Below are positions 6,952-15,912 of a stretch of 19,566 nucleotides of DNA, piece by piece. The stretch comes from CAYLLT01 sp964591605. Its GTDB lineage: Bacteria; Planctomycetota; Phycisphaerae; UBA1845; PWPN01. The notes beneath the pieces are model-generated. The model worked only from the letters and a program-made list of their open reading frames with translations, was not told the origin of the DNA and ran no database searches. The translations under genes were made by a program, and so were the position numbers. The stretch spans positions 1 through 19,566 of the forward strand of contig CAZQEN010000119.1 of assembly GCA_964591605.1 (NCBI GenBank), read 5' to 3'. The first letter of the stretch is position 1. Each line of letters begins with the position of its first letter.

Positions 6952-9900
6952 ATGGGTCGCGAGAAGCTGGAGGTCAGCAAGCTTTCCGCTCAGGACAAGC
7001 GCCGGCTCCTGGCCAGGCTCCTGGCGGAAAAGGCCAACCGGTCGCCTCGCGCATTCCCCCTTTCCTACGGCCAGCAGGCGCTCTGGTATCTCCACCAGCT
7101 TGCTCCTGAGAGTCCCGCCTACAACTTCACGTATGCCTGGTGGATTCGGTCGGACCTCGATGTCGCCGCCCTGCGACGGTCCTTCCAGCGCTTCGTGGAC
7201 CGGCATCCGGTCCTTCGAACCACCTACGAGATCGAGGATGGCCGGCCGATTCAGCGCGTGCACCCGCAACAGGATGTGCATTTCGTGGAGATCGATGCCT
7301 CGGGCTGGGCCTGCGAGCGGCTCGAGCAGCAACTGAGGATTGAGGCACATCGGCCGTTCGACCTTCAGACCGGACCGGTGATCCGGGTCACGCTTTACCG
7401 GTGTCTTTCGGGCGAGCATCTGCTGGAAATCACCTTTCATCATATTGCGGTGGACTTCTGGTGCGCCCCGTTGCTGCTCGATGAGCTTCGCGTGTCCTAC
7501 CAGGCAGCCAGAGAGGGAAAGGACGCACCGCTCGCCCCGCTGCGCGTTGACTACGCCGACTTCGTCCGGTGGCAGAAGCAGATGCTGGATGGGCCAGAGG
7601 GCCAGCGGCATCTGACCTACTGGCGAAAGCAGCTTGGCGGCGAGATCTCCGTCCTGAACCTGCCCACGGACCGGCCCCGCCCGGGATTCCAGTCCTATCA
7701 GGGCGGGCTGCACACGTTCAAAATCGAGGGCCCTCTGACGCAGAGGCTCAAGCAGCTCGCCCGGACGGAAGCCACAACGCTGTTTGCCGTTCTTCTCGCG
7801 GCGTTCCACGTGCTTCTCCTGCGGCACACCGGTCAGGAGGACATCGTGGTCGGATGTCCGACCTCCGGGCGCGTGCGTCCCGGCTTCGAGAAGATCATCG
7901 GGTACTTCGCCAACCCGGTGGCCCTGCGGGCAGATCTGTCGGCGAACCCGACCTTTGTCGAGTTTCTGCGGCGGGTGCGCGACACCGTGCTGGGTGCTCT
8001 CGAACATCAGGCTTACCCGTTTGCGCGCCTGGTCGAGGAACTTCACCCCCAGCGCGACCCGAGCCGCTCGCCGTTTTTCGACGTGATGTTCACGCTGCAG
8101 AGCATGCAGCGATTCGCGCGTGATGGCCAGCTCTCGCGCCCCGCCGGTCCCGGTCCCGACGTCGCGTCCGCATCCTCGTTCGGCGCCGCCTCCCTGGGCG
8201 ACGCCAGCGCCCGCTTCGAACTCGGGGATCTGGTGCTCGAGAGTTTCCCGATCGACATGACCGTTGCCCAGTTCGACCTCGACCTCGAGATGATCGAACT
8301 TCACGGCGCGCTGGCGGGCCAACTCCACTACAACGCGGAGCTCTTCGACCCTCCAACCGTGGAGTCCATGGGCTCGCGTTTCGAGCTCCTGCTGGATCGC
8401 ATCGTCACGGATCCCAACGCGCGGATCGGCGACATCCCGCTCCTGACCGAACCGGAGCGCCACCAGTTGCTCGTCGAGTGGAACGACACCCGTGAACCAT
8501 TCCCGGAAGATTCCTGTATCCACGAGCTTTTCGAGCGGCAGGTCGAGCGCACGCCCGACGCCGTCGCGGTCATCTCCGGCGACCGGCATCTGACCTACCG
8601 CGAACTCAACGCCCGCGCGAATCGGGTGGCACATCGCCTGAGAGACGCGGGCGTCGGACCGGAGGTCCTGGTCAGCATCTGCCTGAATCGCTCCTGGCAG
8701 ATGCTGGTCGGCATCCTGGGCATCCTGAAAGCGGGTGGGGCTTATCTGCCGCTGGACCCGGAGTATCCGGCCGAGCGTCTGGCATTCATGCTTGAAGATG
8801 CACAGGTCCCCGTCGTTCTGACCGACCCTCGCCTGGCCACCAGCCTGCCGGCTGAGGGACGACGGTGTCTGTTCATCAGCGAAATCCTCGAATCGGGCAC
8901 TCCGCAGGACGAGACCAACGTGGGCCGGACCTCGGAGGCGAGGAACCTCGCATACGTCATCTACACGTCCGGATCGACGGGGATTCCCAAAGGGATCCTG
9001 ATCGAGCACCGCAGCGTGGTGAACCACAACCTGGCGATCGTGAAACTCTACGGCCTTCGGCCCGAGGACCGGGTGCTGCAATTCTCGTCCTTCAACTTCG
9101 ATGCACCGGTCGAGGAACTCTTCCCCACCTGGCTGAGCGGCGGCTCGGTGGTGATGCGCGATCAGCCTGCCCTTCCTTCGCATGCCGAGATGCGCGAGCT
9201 CTTCGAGAAGTACCACCTGACCGTTCTGAACTACTCGGCGGCCTACTGGAGCGAGTGGGTCCAGGAGATGTCCTGGGCCGGCGAGCGCCTACCGGCCTGT
9301 CTGCGATCGGTGAGCGTCGGCGGGGAGAAGCCCCCGCGCGAGCGGTTCGACGCCTGGCTGCGGCTGGGGGGAGACCGCGTTCAATGGGTGAACACCTACG
9401 GTCCGACCGAAGCCACGGTCATCGTGACGTCGTTCGAGCCCTCCCGCGAATGGATCGAGGCCTCCCCGAAACGGGATATTCCCATCGGCCGGCCTCTGCC
9501 GAACACGCAACTCTATGTGCTGGACAGCCGACTGCAGCCTGTGCCCGTTGGCGTGCCGGGCGAACTGTTCATCGGCGGTGTTCCCCTCGCCCGGGGATAC
9601 CTGAATCGCCCTGAGCTGACCGCGGAACGGTTTATCCCCAACCCCTTTGATTCGACGCCGGGAGAGCGCCTTTATCGCACCGGTGATCGCGTTCGCTATC
9701 TTCGTGACGGGCAGATCGAGTTCCTGGGGCGCATCGATGAGCAGGTGAAGGTCCGCGGATTCCGGATCGAGCCGGGAGAGGTCGAGACCGCCCTGCTGCA
9801 TCACCCTGCGGTGCGAGGCGCCGCGGTCGTCGCGCGCGAGGGCGAGACGGGCGGCCAACGGCTGATCGCGTACATCGAGTCCAGCCCCAGGGCATCACCG

Positions 9901-12900
9901 AGCCCCAGCGACCTGCGGATGTTTCTCAAGGATCGGCTTCCCGCCTATATGGTGCCCGCCGCGTTCGTCATGATCGACAAGATCCCGCGGATGTCCAACC
10001 GCAAGGTGAACCGCCGGGCGCTGCCTGCTCCGGAGAGCGCCCGGCCGGAGATTTCGACGGCCTTCGTTGAATCGCGCTCACCGGTCGAGCAGACGCTCGC
10101 GGAGATCTGGCAGGCGCTGCTCGGGCTGGAGCGGGTCGGTGTCCATGATAATTTCTTCGAACTGGGCGGCGACTCGATCCTCAGCGTGCAGGTCGTGGCC
10201 AGAGCCAACCAGGCGGGCCTGCGCCTCACCGCCCGTCACGTCTTCCAGTATCAGACGATCGCCGAGCTGGCCGCCGTCGTCGGAACGGGGCGAGTCATTC
10301 AGGCCGAGCAGGGCCCGGTGGTCGGAGAGGTCCTGCTCACACCTATCCAGCGCTGGTTCTTCGATCAGGACTTCCCCGAAGCCCACCACTTCAACCAGGC
10401 CTTCCTGCTCGAGGTACCCGAAGGGCTCGACGCGGGCACCCTGCGGGAGGCTGTTCATCAGCTGCTGATCCACCATGACGCACTCCGCATGAGATTCGAG
10501 CGAACCGACGCCGGCTGGCGTCAGCGGCAGACCAGTCCTGAGGAGGTGCAGACAGAAGCCATCTTCGCATGCCGGGATCTGACCTCCCTGCCTCGAGACA
10601 GGCACTCCGAGGCTCTCGAACAGGACGCAGCGCAGTGGCAGGCCAGCCTGGATCTGGCCGACGGCCCCTTAATCCGCGTCGTGCTCTACCGACGTGGCGG
10701 CCCAGATCGCCTGCTGATCGTCGCTCACCATCTGGTCGTCGACGGCGTCTCATGGCGGATCCTGCTCGAGGACCTCTGGACCACATACGCACAGCTCATA
10801 GCCGGTCGGGCCGCACAACTGCCGCCCAAGACCACGTCGCTGCGGGAGTGGGCCGCACGCCTGGCCGAGTATGCACGCTCCGGCACCCTGGCGGAGGACA
10901 TCACCTATTGGAGGGAAACGATCAGCGCCCCCTTCGGACGGCTGCCTGTCGATCATCCGGAGGGAGTCAACGACGTGGCCTCTTTGCAAATGGTTCACCT
11001 GTCGCTCAGCTCCGAGGAGACGTGTGTCCTCCTCCACGAAGTGCCCGCCGTCTATCGCATGCGTATCAATGAGGTGCTGGTCGTGGCGCTGGCCCAGGCT
11101 CTTGCAGGCTGGACAGGCAGCCGATCCGTGCTGTTCAACCTCGAAGGGCACGGCCGCGAAGACCTGTTCGAGGATGTCGACCTGTCGCGAACGGTCGGAT
11201 GGTTGGCGACCATCTTTCCGGTACGTGTGGAGCTGCCAGAGACTGTCGAGCCAGCTGCGGCAATCCAGGCGGTCAAGGAGCAACTGCGAGGCGTACCCCG
11301 GCACGGTATCAGCCATGGCTTGTTGAGAGACTGGGGTGGCGACGCCCAATGGGCCAGCCAGCTTCGCGCAGTCGCACCTGAGGTGAGCCTGAACTACCTG
11401 GGGCAGTTCTCCTGGACTCCGTCGGCCGCTTCCGCCGGCCTGCCGGGTGTTCAACCTGTTTCGCTTGTCGACGAGCCCTGCGGCTCGCTCGTCAGTCCGA
11501 AGGCGCGACGGCCGCACCTGCTCGACATCAACTGCGGCGTGAGCCGCGGGCGTCTGGAGGTGGCCTGTACGTTCAGCCGGAATGTGCACGACCGCGTGAC
11601 CATCGAGCGGCTGGCAGCCGACTTTGAGACGGCGTTGCGAGCCATCATCACCCTCTGTGAGAAGCCCGACGCGGGCGGGTGCACACCGTCGGATTTCCCG
11701 CTTGCCCGCATCGATGCCGCTGCCCTGACTCGGCTGGTGGGCACCGGCCGACACGTGGAGGACATCTACCCTCTGTCCCCGCTCCAGGCCGGTCTGTTGT
11801 ATCACCACTTGTACGCCCCGGATTCGGGCCTGTACTTTGCACAGGTGAGCTGCTCCGTTCAGGGCGATCTGGACGTCGAGGCGTTTCGCAGGTCATGGCA
11901 GAAGGTTCTCGATCGCCACCCCGCACTTCGCACCAGCTTCGCCTGGAAGGGTTTGGCTGAGCCGCACCAGATCGTACATCGACACGTGGCCATCACGCTC
12001 ATGGTGGAGGATTGGCGGCCCCTCGCGGCGGCTGAGCAGCAGGCGCGGCTGGAGTCTTTCCTCGAAGCCGACCGCCGGCGGGGATTCGACCTTGCTCAGC
12101 CGCCACTGACCCGCCTGGCGCTCATCCGGATGGCCGATCAGACGTGGCAGGTCGTTTCCAGCAGCCACCACCTCGTGCTGGATGGGTGGTCACTCCCTCG
12201 GATGCTGAGCGAAGTGGTGCTCTCGTACGAGGGTCTGATTCGCGGACAGGAAGTGCCGCTTGAGCCCGTCCGGCCCTACCGGGACTACATCGCCTGGCTG
12301 CAGAAGGCTGACCCGAAACCGGCGGAATCGTACTGGCGTCGGGAGCTGGCGGGGTTTACGGCACCCACCCCGCTCCCGGATGAAGGAATGGCCGGGCGCC
12401 GCGATCCGACCGCGTCACCCTCCGGCTCGGAACGGTCCCCCGAGCGTCAAGAGTCGTCCCCGCGTGAAGCCGGGCCTTATCGCGAGCATCGACGTCGCCT
12501 GAGTGCCGAATCGACGGCGACGATCGAGAAATGGGGCCGCCGTCATCAGTTGACGGTCAACACGCTCGTCCAGGGGGCCTGGGCGCTGCTTCTGGCCCGC
12601 TACAGCGGCGAGAACGACGTGGTGTTTGGCGCCACGGTCTCCGGCCGCTCGGCGCCCCTGCCGGGGATCGAGGCCACGCTCGGGGTGTTCATCAATACCC
12701 TGCCGGTGCGGGTGCGGCTGGAACGTGAATCGCCGGTCGTCGCATGGCTTCGCGATCTCCAGGCGAGGCAGGCCGAGATGCGCCAGCATGAGCACGCACC
12801 GCTGGCCGCGATTCAGACCTGGAGCGACGTGCCGCGCGGCACACCGCTCTTTCAGACTCTCGTGGTCTTCGAGAACTATCCGGTGGATGGCTCACTTCGC

Positions 12901-15900
12901 CGGGGCAGCGGCGCTTTGAGAATCAGCAATATTCGCCGGCCGCTGACCCGCACGAATTACCCGCTTGTGCTGCTGGTGGAACCGGGTGAGCAGTTGACGC
13001 TCCAGATCGGGTGCGACCTCGACCGGTACGATGATGCCTTCATCGCCCGCCTGCTCGACCACCTGGCAACGTTGCTGGAAGGGATCACGTCAGATCCGCA
13101 GCCGCGGCTGTCGGACATCCCCATGTTGACGCCGACCGAGCGTCGTCAGTTGATCGAGCAGTTTGCCGGCTCGCCGCCGACCGGGCAGAATCAACCAGCC
13201 CATTGCCTCCACCAGATGTTCGAGCGCCAGACCGTCAGGACGCCTGATGCTGTTGCCGTGACGTTCTGCGGCCAACACCACACCTATGACCAGTTGAACC
13301 GGCGGGCGAACCAGCTCGCGCACAGGCTCGTGCGGCTGGGGGTGGGCCCCGACGTCCTGGCGGGCGTGTTCGTGGAGCGCGGTCCGGAGCTGCTGGTGGC
13401 GATCCTGGGGATTCTCAAGGCCGGAGGGGCGTATGTCCCGCTGGATCCCACGCACCCCGGCGCTCGATTGAGCTCCATCCTTGACGATGCCCGCCCGCTT
13501 GTCTTCGTCACGCAACAGAACCTCGCCCAGACTCTCCCCGAGTGCGGCTCCAGCGTGGTTGTTCTGGATGAGTTATCGGATTCCAGCGATGAAGATGCGA
13601 ACACAGCACCCGCCGCCGCAGTCAGGCCCGAGAATCTCGCTTATGTCATCTACACCTCGGGCTCGACGGGACGGCCCAAGGGGGTTCTCGTCACCCATGC
13701 CAATGTCGCCCGCCTTTTTGAGTCGACACAGGCTCAGTTCGGGTTCTGCGAAAACGACATCTGGACCCTGTTCCACTCCTGTGCCTTCGATTTCTCGGTC
13801 TGGGAGATCTGGGGAGCCCTGCTTTACGGCGGACGCCTGGTCGTCGTCCCGTGGGACGTTTGCCGATCGCCGGCGGCGTTCCTCGATCTGCTTCGCACAC
13901 AGCGCGTGACCGTGCTGAATCAGACCCCTTCCGCGTTCCGCGGCCTGGTCGAGGCAGACCAGCGCAGCGTCAACGGAGAACCACTCACGCTGCGCTGGAT
14001 CATCTTCGGAGGCGAGAAGCTCGATTTGAGCTGGCTCGGTCCCTGGATGGAGCGACACGGTGATGCGCAGCCCCGTCTGGTCAACATGTATGGAATCACC
14101 GAGACGACTGTGCACGTCACCTTCCGCCTCTTGAGGCGCGAGGACGTGGCGTCGGGGGCGGGTAGTCTTGTCGGTCGACCCATCGCAGATCTGCAAGTGT
14201 ATCTCCTGAATCCCGATCTCGAGCCCGTGCCCGTCGGTGTACCGGGCGAGCTGTATGTGGCCGGACCGGGCCTGGCGCGGGGGTATCTGAACCGGCCGGA
14301 GCTGACCGCTCAACGATTCATCCCGAACCCGTTCAGTCGTCAGCCCGGTGCTCGCCTGTACAAGAGCGGCGATCTGTGCCGCTACCGGATCGATGGAGAC
14401 ATCGAGTACCTGGGCCGCATCGATCACCAGGTCCAGATCCGCGGCTATCGCGTCGAGTTGGGCGAAGTCGAAGCGGCTCTATCGCAACACGCCTGCGTGC
14501 GCGAGTGCGTGGTGTGCGCCTGCCCGGACAACGCGGCAGGCCTGCGCCTCGTGGGCTATGTCGTGGCGAGGGATGGAATGCCCTGCCCTGCCGCGAGCTC
14601 CCTGCGTGCGTTCGCCCGCGAGAGACTGCCTGATTACATGGTGCCCGCGTCGTACGTGTTCGTGGACGATCTGCCGCGGCTGCCCAGCGGCAAGATTGAT
14701 CGCCGCACACTGCCTGCTCCCGACGGTATCCGGCCTGCCCCGGGCGCGAACTACGCGGCCCCTCGCAACCAGACGGAGCGAATGCTGGCAGATCTGTGGG
14801 CTCGTGCTCTGGGCGTCGACCGTATCGGCATTCATGACAACTTCTTCGATCTGGGCGGGCATTCGCTCATCGCCGCCCGGATCCACGGAGAATTGACCGC
14901 ACGGCTGCAGTCTGATGTTCCGCTGGTCGCGCTGTTCGATGCCCCCACGATCGCCCAGCTTGCGGAGCTCCTTGACCGGCGCGCAGCGCCCGGCCCGGCA
15001 CGCCGCAGCAGGCTGGGAGCCTCACTGGTGACTCTACGCCCCAGTGCGTCGGGTCATCCCCTGTTTTGCGTGCACGCCTCGGGCGGAGGCGTCGCCGTGT
15101 ACCGCGGCCTGGCTGACGCACTCTCCGTCGACGTCTCCGTGATCGGCATCGAGTCCCGCGCGATCGGCGATGCCAGCCGCGAACACGACTCGATTGAATC
15201 GATGGCCCAGGAGTACGTTCAGCTCGTTCGGGATCACCAGTCCGATGGTCCTTACTGGCTCCTGGGCTGGTCGATGGGTGCCACGATCGCCCTCTCGATG
15301 ACCCGGATTCTGGAACATCAGGGTGAGCAAGTCGGGTGGCTTGGTCTCCTGGACCCGATCGCCAGCGGGGCGACCGCCGAAATGCTCGATGACGTCTGGC
15401 TCGCGTCGCTGTGGACGCTGCTCGGACGCGAAGCCGCCGGTACCGGGGGCTTCGACCGGTTGGACCGTGAGATGGCACGCGGGTTGCGTCGATCGCTGGA
15501 CGCGTTGGGGGGGCGAGGGTCTGTCGAGCGTCTCACCGCCTGGCTGCGCGAACAGGGCGTCGGCTTGCCCGGGATCTCGCCCGATTTCGTCCGCCAGAAG
15601 CTCCTGCTGCTCGAGCGGCACGCGGCGATGTGCTCGCAGCATCGGCCGCCGGCAGTCCGTGCTCCGCGGACGATCTGGCGCGCCGAGCAATCCCCCGGGC
15701 AGCGCGGCGATGGCGATGGATGGAGGGGTGGCGATGAGTTCGGGTGCGTTCGCCAAGAGAAGGCCCGGGGAAACCACTTCACGATGATGCACGAGCCGTA
15801 TGTGTCCGGACTGGCCGACCAGGTCAGCGCGAGCCTGAGAGCGGTTGGAGGAGGTTCAGGCGCGACTCCCCACCGATCGCAAATCTCCAGCGAACAAATG

Positions 15901-15912
15901 GCTGCAGAATGA
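6952..15912 (+). CDS. Two-module nonribosomal peptide synthetase: C-A-PCP-E / (D)C-A(Thr)-PCP-TE
   Basis: The product is 2986 residues from ATG 6952. The chosen start gives a normal N-terminus (LEVSKLSAQDKRRLLARLLAEK) leading into the first C domain at residue 35. Order: C1 (35-500), A1 (504-1030), PCP1 (Ser1075), epimerase (1120-1575), C2 (1602-2060), A2 (2063-2597), PCP2 (Ser2638) and thioesterase (2692-2976). Every domain has its core motifs. The epimerase followed by a C domain of the DCL type is internally consistent. The protein should accept an acyl chain from the upstream PKS ACP, add a D-configured residue, add Thr, and release the product. The frame is the same as that of the upstream gene, separated by one stop and 135 bases. 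The downstream glycosyltransferase overlaps by ATGA, so the two are probably translationally coupled. Post-translational activation would need a phosphopantetheinyl transferase, which is not in the window. Confidence 0.95.
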   Translation: MGREKLEVSKLSAQDKRRLLARLLAEKANRSPRAFPLSYGQQALWYLHQLAPESPAYNFTYAWWIRSDLDVAALRRSFQRFVDRHPVLRTTYEIEDGRPIQRVHPQQDVHFVEIDASGWACERLEQQLRIEAHRPFDLQTGPVIRVTLYRCLSGEHLLEITFHHIAVDFWCAPLLLDELRVSYQAAREGKDAPLAPLRVDYADFVRWQKQMLDGPEGQRHLTYWRKQLGGEISVLNLPTDRPRPGFQSYQGGLHTFKIEGPLTQRLKQLARTEATTLFAVLLAAFHVLLLRHTGQEDIVVGCPTSGRVRPGFEKIIGYFANPVALRADLSANPTFVEFLRRVRDTVLGALEHQAYPFARLVEELHPQRDPSRSPFFDVMFTLQSMQRFARDGQLSRPAGPGPDVASASSFGAASLGDASARFELGDLVLESFPIDMTVAQFDLDLEMIELHGALAGQLHYNAELFDPPTVESMGSRFELLLDRIVTDPNARIGDIPLLTEPERHQLLVEWNDTREPFPEDSCIHELFERQVERTPDAVAVISGDRHLTYRELNARANRVAHRLRDAGVGPEVLVSICLNRSWQMLVGILGILKAGGAYLPLDPEYPAERLAFMLEDAQVPVVLTDPRLATSLPAEGRRCLFISEILESGTPQDETNVGRTSEARNLAYVIYTSGSTGIPKGILIEHRSVVNHNLAIVKLYGLRPEDRVLQFSSFNFDAPVEELFPTWLSGGSVVMRDQPALPSHAEMRELFEKYHLTVLNYSAAYWSEWVQEMSWAGERLPACLRSVSVGGEKPPRERFDAWLRLGGDRVQWVNTYGPTEATVIVTSFEPSREWIEASPKRDIPIGRPLPNTQLYVLDSRLQPVPVGVPGELFIGGVPLARGYLNRPELTAERFIPNPFDSTPGERLYRTGDRVRYLRDGQIEFLGRIDEQVKVRGFRIEPGEVETALLHHPAVRGAAVVAREGETGGQRLIAYIESSPRASPSPSDLRMFLKDRLPAYMVPAAFVMIDKIPRMSNRKVNRRALPAPESARPEISTAFVESRSPVEQTLAEIWQALLGLERVGVHDNFFELGGDSILSVQVVARANQAGLRLTARHVFQYQTIAELAAVVGTGRVIQAEQGPVVGEVLLTPIQRWFFDQDFPEAHHFNQAFLLEVPEGLDAGTLREAVHQLLIHHDALRMRFERTDAGWRQRQTSPEEVQTEAIFACRDLTSLPRDRHSEALEQDAAQWQASLDLADGPLIRVVLYRRGGPDRLLIVAHHLVVDGVSWRILLEDLWTTYAQLIAGRAAQLPPKTTSLREWAARLAEYARSGTLAEDITYWRETISAPFGRLPVDHPEGVNDVASLQMVHLSLSSEETCVLLHEVPAVYRMRINEVLVVALAQALAGWTGSRSVLFNLEGHGREDLFEDVDLSRTVGWLATIFPVRVELPETVEPAAAIQAVKEQLRGVPRHGISHGLLRDWGGDAQWASQLRAVAPEVSLNYLGQFSWTPSAASAGLPGVQPVSLVDEPCGSLVSPKARRPHLLDINCGVSRGRLEVACTFSRNVHDRVTIERLAADFETALRAIITLCEKPDAGGCTPSDFPLARIDAAALTRLVGTGRHVEDIYPLSPLQAGLLYHHLYAPDSGLYFAQVSCSVQGDLDVEAFRRSWQKVLDRHPALRTSFAWKGLAEPHQIVHRHVAITLMVEDWRPLAAAEQQARLESFLEADRRRGFDLAQPPLTRLALIRMADQTWQVVSSSHHLVLDGWSLPRMLSEVVLSYEGLIRGQEVPLEPVRPYRDYIAWLQKADPKPAESYWRRELAGFTAPTPLPDEGMAGRRDPTASPSGSERSPERQESSPREAGPYREHRRRLSAESTATIEKWGRRHQLTVNTLVQGAWALLLARYSGENDVVFGATVSGRSAPLPGIEATLGVFINTLPVRVRLERESPVVAWLRDLQARQAEMRQHEHAPLAAIQTWSDVPRGTPLFQTLVVFENYPVDGSLRRGSGALRISNIRRPLTRTNYPLVLLVEPGEQLTLQIGCDLDRYDDAFIARLLDHLATLLEGITSDPQPRLSDIPMLTPTERRQLIEQFAGSPPTGQNQPAHCLHQMFERQTVRTPDAVAVTFCGQHHTYDQLNRRANQLAHRLVRLGVGPDVLAGVFVERGPELLVAILGILKAGGAYVPLDPTHPGARLSSILDDARPLVFVTQQNLAQTLPECGSSVVVLDELSDSSDEDANTAPAAAVRPENLAYVIYTSGSTGRPKGVLVTHANVARLFESTQAQFGFCENDIWTLFHSCAFDFSVWEIWGALLYGGRLVVVPWDVCRSPAAFLDLLRTQRVTVLNQTPSAFRGLVEADQRSVNGEPLTLRWIIFGGEKLDLSWLGPWMERHGDAQPRLVNMYGITETTVHVTFRLLRREDVASGAGSLVGRPIADLQVYLLNPDLEPVPVGVPGELYVAGPGLARGYLNRPELTAQRFIPNPFSRQPGARLYKSGDLCRYRIDGDIEYLGRIDHQVQIRGYRVELGEVEAALSQHACVRECVVCACPDNAAGLRLVGYVVARDGMPCPAASSLRAFARERLPDYMVPASYVFVDDLPRLPSGKIDRRTLPAPDGIRPAPGANYAAPRNQTERMLADLWARALGVDRIGIHDNFFDLGGHSLIAARIHGELTARLQSDVPLVALFDAPTIAQLAELLDRRAAPGPARRSRLGASLVTLRPSASGHPLFCVHASGGGVAVYRGLADALSVDVSVIGIESRAIGDASREHDSIESMAQEYVQLVRDHQSDGPYWLLGWSMGATIALSMTRILEHQGEQVGWLGLLDPIASGATAEMLDDVWLASLWTLLGREAAGTGGFDRLDREMARGLRRSLDALGGRGSVERLTAWLREQGVGLPGISPDFVRQKLLLLERHAAMCSQHRPPAVRAPRTIWRAEQSPGQRGDGDGWRGGDEFGCVRQEKARGNHFTMMHEPYVSGLADQVSASLRAVGGGSGATPHRSQISSEQMAAE
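7054..8450 (+). other. Condensation domain C1 with variant HHxxxDFWC motif
   Basis: The start motif FPLSYGQQALWYLHQLAPES is LCL-like. The catalytic motif reads HHIAVDFWC (nt 7438-7464), so the second His and the Asp are kept but the usual Gly-x-Ser is Phe-Trp-Cys. DFW variants form a recognisable group of C domains often met at PKS/NRPS or starter positions. The extended stretch before FDL, ending in ELGDLVLES (nt about 8110-8240) and rich in Ala/Ser/Gly, also fits that group. It is therefore a good candidate to receive the polyketide chain directly from the upstream ACP. The group assignment is from memory of the family and is less certain than the domain call. Confidence 0.85.
8461..10290 (+). 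other. Adenylation domain A1 and PCP1, substrate unknown
   Basis: A3 YTSGSTGIPKG is at nt 8962, A5 NTYGPTE at nt 9391, A7 YRTGD and A8 GRIDEQVKVRGFRIEPGE follow, and A10 is SNRKVNRRAL with its Lys present but Gly replaced by Arg. The ten-residue specificity code, aligned by eye to GrsA, reads D-A-E-A-S-G-T-V-I-K. I do not recognise it as a standard substrate. Asp235 shows that an alpha-amino acid is likely. PCP1 has GGDSILS (Ser at nt 10174). The GGDS form is typical of carriers placed before an epimerase, which agrees with the next domain. Confidence 0.88.
10315..11680 (+). other. Epimerization domain
   Basis: Motifs: LLTPIQRWFFDQ at the start, HHLVVDGVSWRIL (nt 10726 onward), EGHGRE, RTVGWLATIFPV, and PEVSLNYLGQF. 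The EGHGRE, RTVGW and NYLGQ motifs separate an epimerase from an ordinary C domain. It should convert the PCP1-bound residue to a D/L mixture from which the downstream DCL-type C domain selects D. All expected catalytic residues are present. Confidence 0.92.
11755..13135 (+). other. Condensation domain C2, DCL class
   Basis: The opening VEDIYPLSPLQAGLLYHHLY is the hallmark of DCL-type or related C domains, which take a D-configured donor. The catalytic motif HHLVLDGWS is at nt 12166. The linker between the two lobes is long, with a Ser/Pro/Arg/Glu-rich low-complexity insert at about nt 12373-12480, before the AEST segment. The domain joins the D-terminated intermediate from PCP1 to threonine on PCP2. 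Confidence 0.9.
13140..14985 (+). other. Adenylation domain A2 (threonine predicted) and PCP2
   Basis: A3 YTSGSTGRPKG is at nt 13651 and A5 NMYGITETTVH at nt 14083. The YGITE form, A7 YKSGDL, A8 GRIDHQVQIRGYRVELGE and A10 SGKIDRRTL are all intact. The code aligned by eye reads D-F-W-S-I-G-M-V-H-K. This is one or two conservative changes from the classic threonine code DFWNVGMVHK / DFWNIGMVHK, so L-Thr is the best prediction. PCP2 has GGHSLIAAR, with its Ser at nt 14863. Confidence 0.9.
15025..15880 (+). other. Type I thioesterase domain, chain release
   Basis: An alpha/beta hydrolase fold follows PCP2. The nucleophile motif is GWSMG (Ser at nt 15271, residue 2774). The Asp of LLDP (nt 15352) and the His of GNHFTMM (nt 15775, residue 2942) complete a plausible triad. 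The early HASGGGVAVY segment is the usual oxyanion-hole region. It releases the finished chain from PCP2 by hydrolysis or by macrolactonisation. With Thr as the last residue the outcome cannot be read from sequence. Confidence 0.9.
15909..15912 (+). promoter_or_regulatory. ATGA stop-start overlap between NRPS and glycosyltransferase
   Basis: The glycosyltransferase ATG (15909-15911) overlaps the NRPS stop TGA (15910-15912). No strong Shine-Dalgarno sequence precedes it, so terminating ribosomes probably restart here. This fixes the glycosyltransferase start and ties its expression to the NRPS. Confidence 0.75.

Noticed and set aside
6271..9216. 981-codon open frame on the minus strand
   Set aside because: It runs antisense across the PKS-NRPS/NRPS junction with no recognisable motif. 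It is a shadow of GC-rich coding frames, as are 1378-3135 and 4120-5472 on the minus strand.
10315..11680. The HHxxxDG domain after PCP1 as a third condensation domain
   Set aside because: EGHGRE, RTVGW and NYLGQ identify an epimerase, and the following C domain is of the matching DCL type.
15744..15908. Earlier in-frame start for the glycosyltransferase at 15744
   Set aside because: It would overlap the thioesterase tail, which holds the catalytic His, and place hydrophilic residues before the membrane anchor. The ATGA overlap at 15909 is a better start.
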